A stretch of 64,000 bases of DNA from assembly GCA_900208305.1 (NCBI GenBank), contig OAPG01000008.1, positions 186,001-250,000 on the forward strand, written 5' to 3'. Source of the DNA: Melanopsichium pennsylvanicum. Lineage: Eukaryota; Basidiomycota; Ustilaginomycetes; Ustilaginales. The translations under genes and the position numbers were made by a program. Of the stretch, positions 1 through 10,620 are shown piece by piece; the first letter of the stretch is position 1, and every line of letters starts with the position of its first letter. Below the pieces are notes generated by a model. It ran no database searches. It worked only from the letters and a program-made list of their open reading frames with translations, and was not told the DNA's origin.

Positions 1-129
1 CTGGTCGCGATGTACTAGGACGATAGCTTGTTTACTCTCCAGACGGATCGCAAGCTGCATTACGACGGCCCTTGAACCCAGATTACCGATATACTCCAAC
101 GCTGGGCTGTGGCGACCTATCTCAACCAC

Positions 130-3100
130 ATGAGGGTCATTCGAGCCCACGACGGTCGCTCGATTGTCGTCAATCAGCCCCTCTCCCAATTCGCCTACCT
201 TGATGATCTCCTTGACACCCTCTCACTCGCAACAGAGATCCCATCCGATGCCATCATCTGTATGACCTCAGATGGGAGCCAGCTCAAACAAGAGCTCCTC
301 GATCGAATCATCCAAGAGACCACCACTTGTTTCTCTGCATCTTCCTCCACCGCCGCTGCCAGACCCAACCCAGCAGTATCAACACATCAAGATGGCTCCG
401 CCGAGTCGAATCCATACGAATTCTTTGTCTATAATCGTGACTTTCTCTACACAGACCCATCAGAATTAGCTGCCGAGCTGGCAGAACATACGGTCGTCGA
501 ACCAGCACCCTCGAGGCCAGATGCCGAGCTGTCGTTTCCTCCCACACCAAAGTCACTTGAAGCGCTCGTCAGCTGGTCAACAGAGCAAGCGGACCTTATC
601 ACCGCGCATGAGCATATTTGTGGAGACTTGCTGCAACGCATCACACTCATTGCACGCAGTCTTCAAGTGGCATTGGCCAACCTTCGAGATCATGCAGACA
701 ACATCGAAAAGGGTGCCAAGGCGCTCATCGATGATGTCGCCCAGAAGGAGCTGTCCAGGATGCAGACTCTACTGCAGGGGTATGAGCGCGACCTGAGGAT
801 CCTCAGCATGGTATCCATCCATCCTCGACTTCAATCAGCCAACGCTGCCGCCGTGTCATCCTCATCCACCACACAAAATGGCAGCAGCAACGCTCAATCG
901 GCAGCAGCCAGACCAAAGCATCGCACTCTGGGAGACTACATCAGCAAGTCCAAGATGAGCGCAGTGGCCGATGCATGCAATCGCGTGTATTCGGAGCTGC
1001 GCGAACGCATCGAGCGCATCGACACAGACCTCTCGCTCGTACGGAATGACACACACGGCTTGACCGAAGAGGTGCAGGCCACAACCCCACAAGTGGCCGA
1101 CGAGACTCATCGGCGTGTCGTTGAAGCAGAGGTGCGTTCACGCCAACTGCACGAATTCATCCATTCGACATGCTCGCCAGATGCACAAGGCTGGCCTGTC
1201 GCCGACAAGCTCGATCAAGAGACTTTTGAAGAGATTGTCAACAGCGCCAACGAGCTTTTTACACTCGACCAAGTGGCACGAGAAGGCGTTCAGCGTTTGA
1301 CGCAGGACCGCAATGATATTCTCGAGCGAAGCTTGCATCTCCTCATCGACATCTCTGAGATTCAATCCGAGTTCACCGAGACTGGCTCCTTGCTTGCTGC
1401 TATCGACGCTGATTTGCATTCCAACAAGCTCGACGGTTTTAAGCATCTACACCGTCTCAAGAACATGCTCTGGGCGTACGGAGCCACCGTGGTCGAAGTG
1501 GTAAGGAGGCGCGAGTTTGCAAAGCATTTTCTTGGCAAGTCCCAGTCGCTTGCTGAGCTTATGGCCAAGTTGTCAGCCTCTGAATGGAAGCGAAGGCAAT
1601 TCTATCGCAGCGACGTGTCAACGCTCTTGCCTTGGGAGGTCAAAGGTATGGATGACAAGCCTCCCAGTCTTGAAATCACAACACCGCGCGTCAGCAGCCA
1701 AGGTATGGCCGACTTGGGAATCGCCGATCTGGAGGCGCTGTATGAATTGCTAGATCAAGTCGACCTCAGACTGCGTCAAGACCCGGACGGTGCTGCAGCT
1801 GATGCCAGTCCTATTCCTGAAGTCAAGGCTGCTCTACAGTCGCTTGCCGCAGCACTGCAGGATCTGAACGACGAGTTCATCCACCTTGTCAACCTTCAAC
1901 TCCTCAATCAACGAGATAAAGAAGATGGATCGGACGTCGACAGCGATCAAAGTGGCTCGGACACGTCCATCCAAGCACGAAAACGATTCCGTAGACGCCA
2001 AAAGCTGACGGCTTCTTTGGCAGCCGCCAATGATCAACAACTCGCGCAGCTCCGAAGTGAACTTGCTGCAGCCAAAGCGGCCAAGGACGAAGCAGAAAAG
2101 GCGCTCAGGGCTGATCATGAGTCCAACCTTCTCGGCCTCAAGGCTGAAATGGAGACTTTCAGGCGTCAGGTCGAAGCAGGCAAGTCAGTCGTCTACAAGC
2201 TCGAGGCCGAGAAGCGGGAGGCGCACAGCAAGATCGACGCTTTGAACGCAGACTTGGAGCTCGAGCGTGAACGTCGACTTAACATGGTCGACGAGGTGAG
2301 CCAGCTGCGACGTGACTTGGAACAGAGCCACCGCACTCAAGCAGAGCTGAGACAAGAGGCAATGGAAGAATCCGATCGCGTCGCCGAGCTCGAAGCCCAG
2401 GCTCACGAACTTCATGTCGAGCTCGAGGAGGCCAAGAGCGCACGCACCGACGCCAGCAATCGCATTGAAGCTCTGCTCAGCGAGGGGTCCAGTGCTGAAG
2501 GAGAGCTGCGCACGGCGCAAGCTCGAATCGATGAGCTGACCGAACAGCTTTCCAATGCACACGCTGAAGCGGCCAAGGCACGTGAAGCAGTAGCGGAAGT
2601 CGAGGCTACCAAAGAGCGCCAACTTCGATCGTACCGCGCTGAGGCGGATGGCGACCATGCAATCTTGGAAGAGAAGGTGCGAGCGCTCAAGGCCGATCTG
2701 GACGCCAAGGAAAAGTTGCTAGAGAAACAAGCCACGATGGTTGCGCAAGCTGATCAGAGCCGTGTTCCAGACCGTGAAGCTATCGAGCTTCTACGTGGGC
2801 AGCTGCGAGCTGCCGATGTTGCGCACGAGGAGATCGTCAAGGAGATGGATCATGCCAAGGAGCTGGCCGATGAAGCAGAAGCGGCACGCAGGGAAGTGGA
2901 GGCCAGCCGAAAGCAGTTGCTCGAGCGCGCAAAAGGTCTGCTCGCCAAGACCAACTTGCTGCGCAAACAAGTGCGAGCAATGCCCACTCACACTTCGTCC
3001 CGTCAAACATCGTCTTCCAATGGGACAGCTGCTGCTAACAATAACGGCTCGGCATCGACCTCTGGCCTGGCCTCGTCCTCTGGTGCTGCCGTCGCAGCAC

Positions 3101-5559
3101 AGCGGTTAATTACCGCATCCGAAGGTAGCCTATCTGTATCTGAGCTGTCTGAATCGCAACGGCAAGCTGCACTGGACGCCTTCGAGGCCGACGCGGAAGG
3201 CGCTTCGTTCGACACGACACTCGAAGCTTTACGCGCCTTTGACGTGTCAGAGATGTACGGCGAGGTCAAAGGCAAGCTCGACACGCTCAACATTGTGGTG
3301 CGCAAATGGCAGAAAGCGTGGAAGTCGGCCAATGAAAAGGCCAACAAGGCCAACAGTGCATCTCGCGACAAGATCGCCTTCAAGAACTTCCAAGTCGGCG
3401 ATCTGGCACTCTTCTTGCCGACGCGCAGTTCGAATCTCGCACCCAAGCCATGGGCTGCTTTCAACATTAGCGCTCCGCACTTTTTCCTCAACGCCAACGG
3501 AGCGCTTGCAGAGCAGTTGGTGACCAAGGAGTGGATCGTCGCTAGAGTGTCCACCATCAACGCTCGGGTCGTGCCTACTTCCGGTGATGCCAGGGCAGAG
3601 TCGAGTGAAGATCCCAATCCGTTCAAGCTGCCTGAAGGCGTTCGATTCTTCTTGTTGGATGTTGAAACATACAGCGGTCACAGCTCAGCGGCGCCGTCGT
3701 CGAGAAGCAGAAAGAGCTCTTCGGCTGCTATCGGCAGGAGCAATAGCACGGCGGAAGTTGCAAGTAGCACCGGCAAGTCTTCGGAGAGGAGGGAACCTCT
3801 TGGTTGCACTCGCAGTCAAAGCGAAGGCACTTTGAGTGGACTTAAGGGGCTGGCCGAAGGGACACGACTGACCGCCGAGCCTGCTCAGCTACACGATGCC
3901 GTACCCGAGGCTGACGAAAGTCTAGTTTCTAGCGTTGTCAAAGATACCCAAGCCATTCCAGACGACGATGCAGCCGGTCAAACGAGCGGTTTCTCCGTGA
4001 GATCGGACAAGCTCGATGTGCCTGAACAGTCTACGCCACCTATGCAGACGCTCGACGCTTCACCCCGCATTGGCTCTGCATCGATGTTTCCGGGCCCCTC
4101 GACCGCTGAGAAGGGTCGAAGCATGGGTCAAGACGATGACAAGAACCGGCAGGTATCTTTGAACGGCGAGTCTCGTCCAGCTATCTCTGCATCGGGCCTG
4201 ACCCGGGCAATGCGCAGCGCCTCTCCAGCATCACCTCTGCGCGGTGAAAGCGCACTCAGCAGCGGCGGCGGACGATGGCGCGCCGGTTCCTCGGCCTCCG
4301 CAAGCGCCACACAATGGCCATCTCGCAGCATCACCGGCATCGCAGAAGAAGCGGATCCACGCAAACGTGACGGCAACGATGGAGACAATTCCAGCACAGC
4401 AGGCACGACGAGCCATCGATCTACTTTGATCGAGCACGCGACGATGGCTCCGGCATTTGGTCGCACACCGAAGCGAGCAATGCGAGCGTACAATGACTCT
4501 CCTTCTAGCCGTTCTGCCCGACGTCAAGGAGAAACTGGATCCCCCGACTCAAAGTCTCTGGATGGCCACGGCGTGACTTCCGCACCTGCCTCGCAAAGCC
4601 GATCAGAAGGCATCGCCATTCGCAGCGCGGGACCCAAGCATTCGGATTTGGTCGACACCGCAATCTCGAACCCATTCTCGCAGTCGCCTGGCCCGGCCTC
4701 GCTTGCGGCTGATCGGGATGGGATGGGAACTCTGGGGCGTGCTTCAGCTCGGCGCAAGTCCAGTCTGTACATTAGTGCCTTGGCATCTGGAGATCACAAC
4801 GAGGCTCAGCAGGACAAGGTTGCTACGATCAAGAGCGACGCGCCGAAGGTGGAGCGCTGGCCTAGCGACGCGGCCGCCAAGGCGTCTCAACGTACGCCGT
4901 CATCCACATCCACGTCCACAGCCTCTGGCACTAATCAAGCAAGCGGAATCCGCATCAACGGCCGAAGCATCATCTTTGACACTACGCATCGAAGGCAAAC
5001 CTCTTCGTCATCCTCGGCAGCCACTACCGCTGTGACCACAGCGCATGCGATCCCGGGCGCGTTTCCGAGTTCCTATTCGTCTTCTGGCTCACTTGCCGGT
5101 CCGGGATCGCCGCAACTCGGTGCGACTCAGGTCACCGAGGCAGGACCTAGTCGACACGCCTTGGGCTCGACGAGCATCAGCAGCGCGCCTCGCGCAACAC
5201 TCGGGGTCTCACAGAAGCCTTCTTTCCTGAGCCAGACTTTGGGACGACTCACAGGTGCGGCTGCATCAGCTGTTCAAGGACCGCCGTTTGGGCCAATCGC
5301 GACGAGTGAAGGCGAGACTGTGTCGGCAGGGAAACAGAGTTTGGGAAGGAGTGCGAATACTAGACCGTCAGTGTTGCAAGCGATTGCACCTATGCACGAG
5401 GGGACGGGTCAGGGCGAGCGAGGGGCTACGACGCAGCATAAGGGTACACCAGATTCGACGGGAGGGGTTTCAGGATTTAGTAATGTGTCTGGGATTAGCG
5501 CAAAAGGAATGCTCGAGCGTTTGCATGAGCATGGCTCGCAAGGTGCGCAGCAGCGCTGA
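130..5559 (+). CDS. ATG11: Autophagy-related protein 11 (Atg11/FIP200-type scaffold)
   Basis: Scaffold for selective autophagy that links cargo receptors to the Atg1 kinase complex at the pre-autophagosomal site. A single exon of 1809 residues. Residues about 1-60 form a ubiquitin-like N-terminus (MRVIRAHDGRSIVV). Residues about 100-480 match the Atg17-like helical region, and residues about 630-970 are a long heptad-rich coiled coil. The conserved C-terminal Atg11 domain lies at about 1075-1180, with NFQVGDLALFLPTR, WAAFNISAPHFFL and WIVARV. After it come about 630 residues of Ser/Pro/Ala-rich, probably disordered tail. The open frame runs back to a GTG at 109, but the first ATG is at 130, and its product begins exactly at the expected conserved N-terminus, so I start there. 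An upstream exon is possible but not needed. Confidence 0.88.
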   Translation: MRVIRAHDGRSIVVNQPLSQFAYLDDLLDTLSLATEIPSDAIICMTSDGSQLKQELLDRIIQETTTCFSASSSTAAARPNPAVSTHQDGSAESNPYEFFVYNRDFLYTDPSELAAELAEHTVVEPAPSRPDAELSFPPTPKSLEALVSWSTEQADLITAHEHICGDLLQRITLIARSLQVALANLRDHADNIEKGAKALIDDVAQKELSRMQTLLQGYERDLRILSMVSIHPRLQSANAAAVSSSSTTQNGSSNAQSAAARPKHRTLGDYISKSKMSAVADACNRVYSELRERIERIDTDLSLVRNDTHGLTEEVQATTPQVADETHRRVVEAEVRSRQLHEFIHSTCSPDAQGWPVADKLDQETFEEIVNSANELFTLDQVAREGVQRLTQDRNDILERSLHLLIDISEIQSEFTETGSLLAAIDADLHSNKLDGFKHLHRLKNMLWAYGATVVEVVRRREFAKHFLGKSQSLAELMAKLSASEWKRRQFYRSDVSTLLPWEVKGMDDKPPSLEITTPRVSSQGMADLGIADLEALYELLDQVDLRLRQDPDGAAADASPIPEVKAALQSLAAALQDLNDEFIHLVNLQLLNQRDKEDGSDVDSDQSGSDTSIQARKRFRRRQKLTASLAAANDQQLAQLRSELAAAKAAKDEAEKALRADHESNLLGLKAEMETFRRQVEAGKSVVYKLEAEKREAHSKIDALNADLELERERRLNMVDEVSQLRRDLEQSHRTQAELRQEAMEESDRVAELEAQAHELHVELEEAKSARTDASNRIEALLSEGSSAEGELRTAQARIDELTEQLSNAHAEAAKAREAVAEVEATKERQLRSYRAEADGDHAILEEKVRALKADLDAKEKLLEKQATMVAQADQSRVPDREAIELLRGQLRAADVAHEEIVKEMDHAKELADEAEAARREVEASRKQLLERAKGLLAKTNLLRKQVRAMPTHTSSRQTSSSNGTAAANNNGSASTSGLASSSGAAVAAQRLITASEGSLSVSELSESQRQAALDAFEADAEGASFDTTLEALRAFDVSEMYGEVKGKLDTLNIVVRKWQKAWKSANEKANKANSASRDKIAFKNFQVGDLALFLPTRSSNLAPKPWAAFNISAPHFFLNANGALAEQLVTKEWIVARVSTINARVVPTSGDARAESSEDPNPFKLPEGVRFFLLDVETYSGHSSAAPSSRSRKSSSAAIGRSNSTAEVASSTGKSSERREPLGCTRSQSEGTLSGLKGLAEGTRLTAEPAQLHDAVPEADESLVSSVVKDTQAIPDDDAAGQTSGFSVRSDKLDVPEQSTPPMQTLDASPRIGSASMFPGPSTAEKGRSMGQDDDKNRQVSLNGESRPAISASGLTRAMRSASPASPLRGESALSSGGGRWRAGSSASASATQWPSRSITGIAEEADPRKRDGNDGDNSSTAGTTSHRSTLIEHATMAPAFGRTPKRAMRAYNDSPSSRSARRQGETGSPDSKSLDGHGVTSAPASQSRSEGIAIRSAGPKHSDLVDTAISNPFSQSPGPASLAADRDGMGTLGRASARRKSSLYISALASGDHNEAQQDKVATIKSDAPKVERWPSDAAAKASQRTPSSTSTSTASGTNQASGIRINGRSIIFDTTHRRQTSSSSSAATTAVTTAHAIPGAFPSSYSSSGSLAGPGSPQLGATQVTEAGPSRHALGSTSISSAPRATLGVSQKPSFLSQTLGRLTGAAASAVQGPPFGPIATSEGETVSAGKQSLGRSANTRPSVLQAIAPMHEGTGQGERGATTQHKGTPDSTGGVSGFSNVSGISAKGMLERLHEHGSQGAQQR

Positions 5560-5880
5560 AAACAAGAGAGAAGATTGTGACTTGAGTGTATGATTTGAGC
5601 TTATGAGCCGAATATTTGGGTGTTCAAATGCAGAATGTGTTTTGCTATCAATGCCATGAATGCCAATCTTGTTAGGGTATTCTCAGTAAACCAAGCTTGT
5701 GAATCTGTGTTTGTGGGAGTTGAGAGACTGTTGCCAGCTGCGTTGCAAAGGATTGTTTTTGAGCAGAGAGCAATTGCACACGGTTAAGTCAAGATGCAGA
5801 GTTGGAGAAAAGGGAGGTGAGATTGCTAAAAACTTGGGTACGGTAGTATGATCTGAATTTGTTATGAGAAGATGAGAGTA
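5560..5880. other. Intergenic, convergent 3' ends
   Basis: A 321-base spacer between the stop codons of ATG11 and NHP2. It is AT-rich and holds only the two presumed 3' UTRs. No ORF or RNA gene is visible. Confidence 0.7.
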
Positions 5881-6555
5881 TTAAGTGGACATGGCGATTG
5901 AGTCACTGAGAGATTGAACTTGTTTGTGCAAAGATTTATAATCGTCTGAATAATCTTCTTTTTGTTTGGTAATGGTAGCATCTTTGTTTTGGTTTGCAGC
6001 TGCTGCTTTCTTACCACCATTTGGAACAATCATGACAACACTTGTTGGTCTTTTTGTTGCGCTTGCTGCACCTAATGCTTCTTTGCTCGAAACGAAAATG
6101 TAAGGATTACTTGTATCTTCGCAAAGTACTGGAATGTGACTTAGAATATCGATGGGTGAGATATCTCCTGCTAAAACCACCAATCCTTTTTCACCTTTTC
6201 GAAGAGCTTTGACAACTTCTTTGACACCTCGTTTGACGTGACCTCGAGACTTGCTCGCCTTTTTGGTAAGTTTGAACAACTTCTTGCTCATTTTGGATGC
6301 AGCCAAAGGTTGTGCGATAGGTGAAATTTCCAAACTGACGTTTTCGTTGGAGGATTCATCATCGGATTCAGCTGCATCACCACCTATCACGTTGACGGTA
6401 GTGGTGGAAGAAGAGGATTCAAGTTTGACCTTCTTGTCCTTCTTTTCCTTTTTGGATGGGGTAGAAACCACGGATTGGGATGCGTCAACGTCCATAGGAG
6501 TTACATCGGACTTGCGCTTTGACTTTTTGTCCTTCTTGAGTTCGTCCTTGCCCAT
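5881..6555 (-). CDS. NHP2: H/ACA snoRNP subunit Nhp2 (L7Ae family)
   Basis: RNA-binding core protein of H/ACA ribonucleoprotein particles, which guide rRNA pseudouridylation in the nucleolus. It is 224 residues long, a little more than yeast Nhp2, because of a charged Lys/Ser/Asp-rich N-terminal extension (about 1-85). The L7Ae/Nhp2 domain spans about 90-190, with KKASKSRGHVKRGVKEVVKA, RKGEKGLVVLAGDISPID and HIPVLCEDTSNPYIFV. The frame stays open upstream to 6732, but that part is hydrophobic low-complexity translation of a T/A-rich leader. The start at 6555 (MGKDEL) has the expected lysine-rich beginning. Assignment to Nhp2 rather than another L7Ae paralogue rests on the acidic/lysine N-terminus and the VLAGDISPID motif. 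Confidence 0.88.
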   Translation of the reverse strand: MGKDELKKDKKSKRKSDVTPMDVDASQSVVSTPSKKEKKDKKVKLESSSSTTTVNVIGGDAAESDDESSNENVSLEISPIAQPLAASKMSKKLFKLTKKASKSRGHVKRGVKEVVKALRKGEKGLVVLAGDISPIDILSHIPVLCEDTSNPYIFVSSKEALGAASATKRPTSVVMIVPNGGKKAAAANQNKDATITKQKEDYSDDYKSLHKQVQSLSDSIAMST

Positions 6556-7896
6556 TGTGACCGATAATAATATAGTAATGCTGGATGTGGGTGCGAAACA
6601 ATGTGCGGATGTTGGTAGTGATGGAGAAGTCGCAGGTAGGGCTGATGAGCAGCAACACCAAAAATATATATATATATAAAAAGAAAAAGAAAAAAAGTGT
6701 AAAGTTGGAGCAGCTCGAGGTGGGGAATCCAAGAAGAAAAAGGAAAGTCAAAGATTGCAATTACTTTTTCAAGATAACAGTGATAGAGAAGTCTCAACTT
6801 TTGTTGCGTCCTTCCTGTGAGCCTCGGTTGTGAGCTCAAATTTTGTCTCAAATCTCAAACAAAGCAATTTCGGCCTCTTTTTATTTTTTGAGCAATTATT
6901 GCGGCATAACACTAAATGAGAAAATTCAGCATCGATCACGAGACCAACTCATCCTTGTTTGATTGCGCTTTTTTATCGTGCGAGACTTTGATTGGACTGG
7001 ACGGTGCGCGGGACGAGCGAACCGCAGTTTTTGAAACATTTTTTTTCCGCGCCTTTCCTCGCTCACAAGCAAAAAGGCAGAAGAAAGAAAGAAAACAAAG
7101 GGTTCAGCTTAGCTCTTCTTGCTTGTCTCCATCCCACTATCATCACAATGATCATCTAAAGTCGCCGCTGGTCGGTGCACCCCCTCCTAACATCAAACAG
7201 CACCACAACTATTTCTCACAATCAGACTGTTTAGAAGGTTGGAAGAGACGACCACTCCTCCTCGTAAGTTTCTTTCACCGAGTTTTCATGTTCTAGAAGG
7301 ATTACAAACAACCCTTTGGTGCATGACTTCTATGATTGCACTATTCAATCAGAATTCTTTTTATACACGAATCAGATGATCAGAACAAAGAACCACCTCC
7401 TCTCGTCCCGTCACCTTGCTTCTTCTTCCTTATAGAATGCACAACAAGAATATTGTTACTCACAACCTTTCGAGCTTGAACTTTTTTTTTCTTGTGCTCT
7501 AGAATCGCCTCTTTCAGTCTCTACATATACCCCGGGCTCGCATTTCGCTTCTAGTGCCTGTCTCGTACCGCAACCGCAAGGTGTGTATTCATATTTATCA
7601 GCTACCCTCCTATTTGGAAAAGGTCTAGTGCCGACATCGAAGCAACAGTGCAATACATCGAATGTACAAACTCTTTCGACGCATAAAAGGATGCCTATAG
7701 CATTTTACAAACTAGAGTCTCGCGGTTCATTGTTCGCGTTAACCTTCGCAAAGCTTTCTGATTCTACGTCGCGCGTCGTTCCATGTGTTCCTACTGCTAC
7801 TGCTCCGATCGCGGCTCGTGCTGGGCGAACAAGGTCTCTGACTCACGCTTTCTGTTTGTTCCACGCTTTTTCCAGGTCTTTACCTTACATACCAAC
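6556..7896. promoter_or_regulatory. Divergent promoter region NHP2 / RnpA-like gene
   Basis: About 1.3 kb between two divergent start codons. It contains a short TA repeat near 6665-6679 and many short ORFs that I do not consider genes. A good donor-like GTAAGT at about 7266 could belong to a 5'-UTR intron of the right-hand gene, but I cannot pick its acceptor with confidence. Confidence 0.45.
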
Positions 7897-9493
7897 ATGC
7901 AATGCTTGCTACCAGCCTTTCAGCTCTCGACACGTACTGTCTCAAAACAGCTCAACACCTGCTCATCATTGCGAACGCTCTCCTCCTCTATCCTTGCTTT
8001 GACCAAAAGCTCTAGGATTTTGGTAAGCATCATCACCAACACTCCCATCCATTCGACTCCCTTTCTTTTTCCCCCTTCAAAGTACGTAGACTATCATCCT
8101 GCTAGTCTCACCTGGCGCCGGTGTCCGTGGCGCGGTTTAGTTACCGCGTCCAGAGCACAATATCGTCTGATTGGGAGCGACATCCTCGACACAGGAGGAA
8201 GTCACGAGCCTGTCTTCACCGGCGGGCGAGTGAAAGTGTAAAAAAACGCGAACAACCCTGGCGGCGGCTTTTTGCCTAGATTGATGCGCCCTTGACACCT
8301 CTTCTCTCGCGTACCCCCCTTTAAGTTGAACTCTGCTCCCCACCTCATATGGTCGCAAGGCTTTGTGAGGGGATTCAGGAGCGGAGGAATTCGTAGAGGG
8401 TTCTGGGCGGCGGGATGAATGTTCTTGAGGCTGGCACCCTAATTTCATAGCACTTGGAGTGAGGTTCTATGAACCAATGCTTGTTTGAGGCTACAACCTA
8501 GGGTCTCGCCACATTCCTTTTCTTTCCCCCTTGATCGCGCTATTTCCATTTCTTACCATTTCCGCTTCACATTGGTGGAACAAGGTGAATAGGCTTGATT
8601 TGAACTGACGCTTTTTTCGTCGTTATTGTTGCGTGGTGGTGGTAATCATTGTGTAGGTCAAATCCCTACCCCATGCGGCTTTAAGTGAAAATGGCACAGG
8701 ATCGAGCTCTTATTTTTTCGCACCGGACAAATCCAATCCATCGCATCATTGCAGTGACTTTACCCTGGTGCTCAAACCTTTTCCTCGCCATTTGACGGAT
8801 AGCAAAGGCGAGGTGAACCACACCAAGCTCTCGCCTCACTGGTTGTCCACTCCCATCCATCCAAGCACTCATGAACGAAGACATCTGCGCACTTCCCTTT
8901 CCTCTCTCTTGCCTTGTCCTCCTTCTTCTTCACTTTCTTCTTCCTCTATTACTCCAGAAAAGCAAGAAGACCAGGCAGAAGGCGAGAGATGGGAAGCTTC
9001 GGACCTACCTGCTAACAACGGTCGAGGAGATCGGGACTCACGGCCCATTCTACGCGTATTTGTGTTGTCGACCAAGAAACGCATTCACAAACAAGCCGTG
9101 ATTCGACATCGAACTCGAACAAGGTTGATCTCTGCACTTCGTACCGCGATTGTGGAACTCGAAAACAAAGGTTGGGACGTTGAAACAATGTTGGGTGTGA
9201 AGAGCAACGCTCTCATGATCATCCCTTCTGCTTGGGCGTACAGCAATCACATGTTGAAGCTGGTGGATCAGATGGGAATCGCTTTACGTAGCGTTAGCGC
9301 TGCTGCAAACAAGTCAAGAAGTGGAATTGGAATTGCAGATCCGAGTTCGAGAAGAAGTGCTCTTCGACAAAGGAACGATCCAAACGGTTCCGGTTTGAAT
9401 AGATCATCATCGCGAAGTTTCGGAAAGCGCGGTAAAGACGATATGCAATCCAACCCAAAGGTTTACATCCAACCTCAACGACGTTGGGAGTAA
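7897..9493 (+). CDS. Mitochondrially targeted RnpA-like (bacterial RNase P protein fold) protein
   Basis: Reconstructed from two exons: 7897-8022 (42 codons, phase 0) and 8657-9493, joined across a 634-base intron (GTAAGC...GTGTAG, branch-like CTGAC near 8606), giving 320 residues. Exon 1 (MQCLLPAFQLSTRTVSKQ...) is rich in Ser, Thr, Arg and Leu with no acidic residue, typical of a mitochondrial presequence. Exon 2 opens with a DFTLVLK segment. After a low-complexity insert comes RVFVLSTKKRIHKQAVIRHR, then TRLISALRTAI and NALMIIPSAWAY. This order matches bacterial RNase P protein: DF-x-V-hydrophobic, the KK-x-x-x-K-AV-x-RNR-x-x-x-R-L signature (here RHR), and the last strand and helix. The role (tRNA 5' processing or another mitochondrial RNA function) is inferred. 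It could instead be another ribosomal S5-fold protein. Confidence 0.62.
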
Positions 9494-10620
9494 GAAATGC
9501 CAGATAGTAAGTACAGCATATCCATTCACATGCACACACACATACACACACGGATGAGATTGGTCTGTCAGTGGCTCAGCGGGTGTTGTTGTTGGTATAG
9601 GTGTGTGGTAGTTTTGGCGAGGATTATTAATTGTATCACTCTTTCGGGAGGATGCTGGAAATTACCGTCCGATTTTGCTCCATGAAGGACACTTTTAAGG
9701 CTGATTAATGAGCCCTCACTACTACACAAAAACCATTACAATGACGACCATGTTCAACTTGGTATTTTGGCTCGTTTGGTGATCGATCGGATTCACATAC
9801 ATTGCTAGATGGAGAATGCTGACCACGTTGCGTTTCGCAATTATCTAATTTGTTTGTAGGTTGTTTTTTTTTCCTCTTTGTTTATATCGCACCACGTTCA
9901 AGCTCAACTTGGGCGCACAAACCATTCAAGGGCGTTGCTGGGTAAGTTTTGTGATGCACTTTGTCAAAGTTGAGATGGTTCTGGTTGGGTTAAACATTAT
10001 ATAAATTTAGGATGAATTTTAAAATTATCACGACGGTCTTCGTACACATCTATGGCGAATCCGCCCTGCCACTAAACCCAATTTTCAGGGCAACCATACT
10101 GAAGTCCAACCAGAATCACATCATCATCAAATAAGAAGCTCGGGTTGGATTTTATCGACCTACTCAAACACACATGTGTATAAATATGGAGGTGGTTGTG
10201 GAAAAAAAAAAAAAAAAAACTGACGTGTTATTTCGTCTCGTTTTTGCCAACGTTTTTTTTTTTCTTTCTTTTCTCTTGTTGCGTTGGATGATTCGTGTTC
10301 TTTTCCTATTCACTGTTATTGTACAGTCAAATTACAGCACATTATTATACCCGATGTTTTCATTGTTAATTCGACCCATGAAAATGTGTGTGTTTTTTCA
10401 TTCAAAGGTTCCCCCATTCAAATTGCTAACTGTGAGGTCAAAACAATTCGATCCATTTCGCAGTTGAATACTTTCGCGTTTGTAATTTACACACAGGATA
10501 CAACAGTTGAGGTTTACGTTTGTAGATAACTTAAAGTAATGAAACAATTTTTCGCTTTATTGATATTATTATTCATATAAGAGTCAAAAAAAATTTATTT
10601 TAATTTTATTTAGATTTTTG
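9494..10620. other. Intergenic, convergent
   Basis: About 1.1 kb between convergent stop codons, with a (CA)-rich stretch near 9530-9552 and A or T runs at 10200-10220 and 10253-10265. Short ORFs here are AT-rich and unlike known proteins. I see no gene. Confidence 0.6.

Noticed and set aside
6916..7296. 126-codon ORF upstream of the RnpA-like gene
   Set aside because: Low-complexity, Phe/Lys/His-rich translation inside a divergent promoter. No conserved pattern, and no splice join to the downstream gene that I could support.
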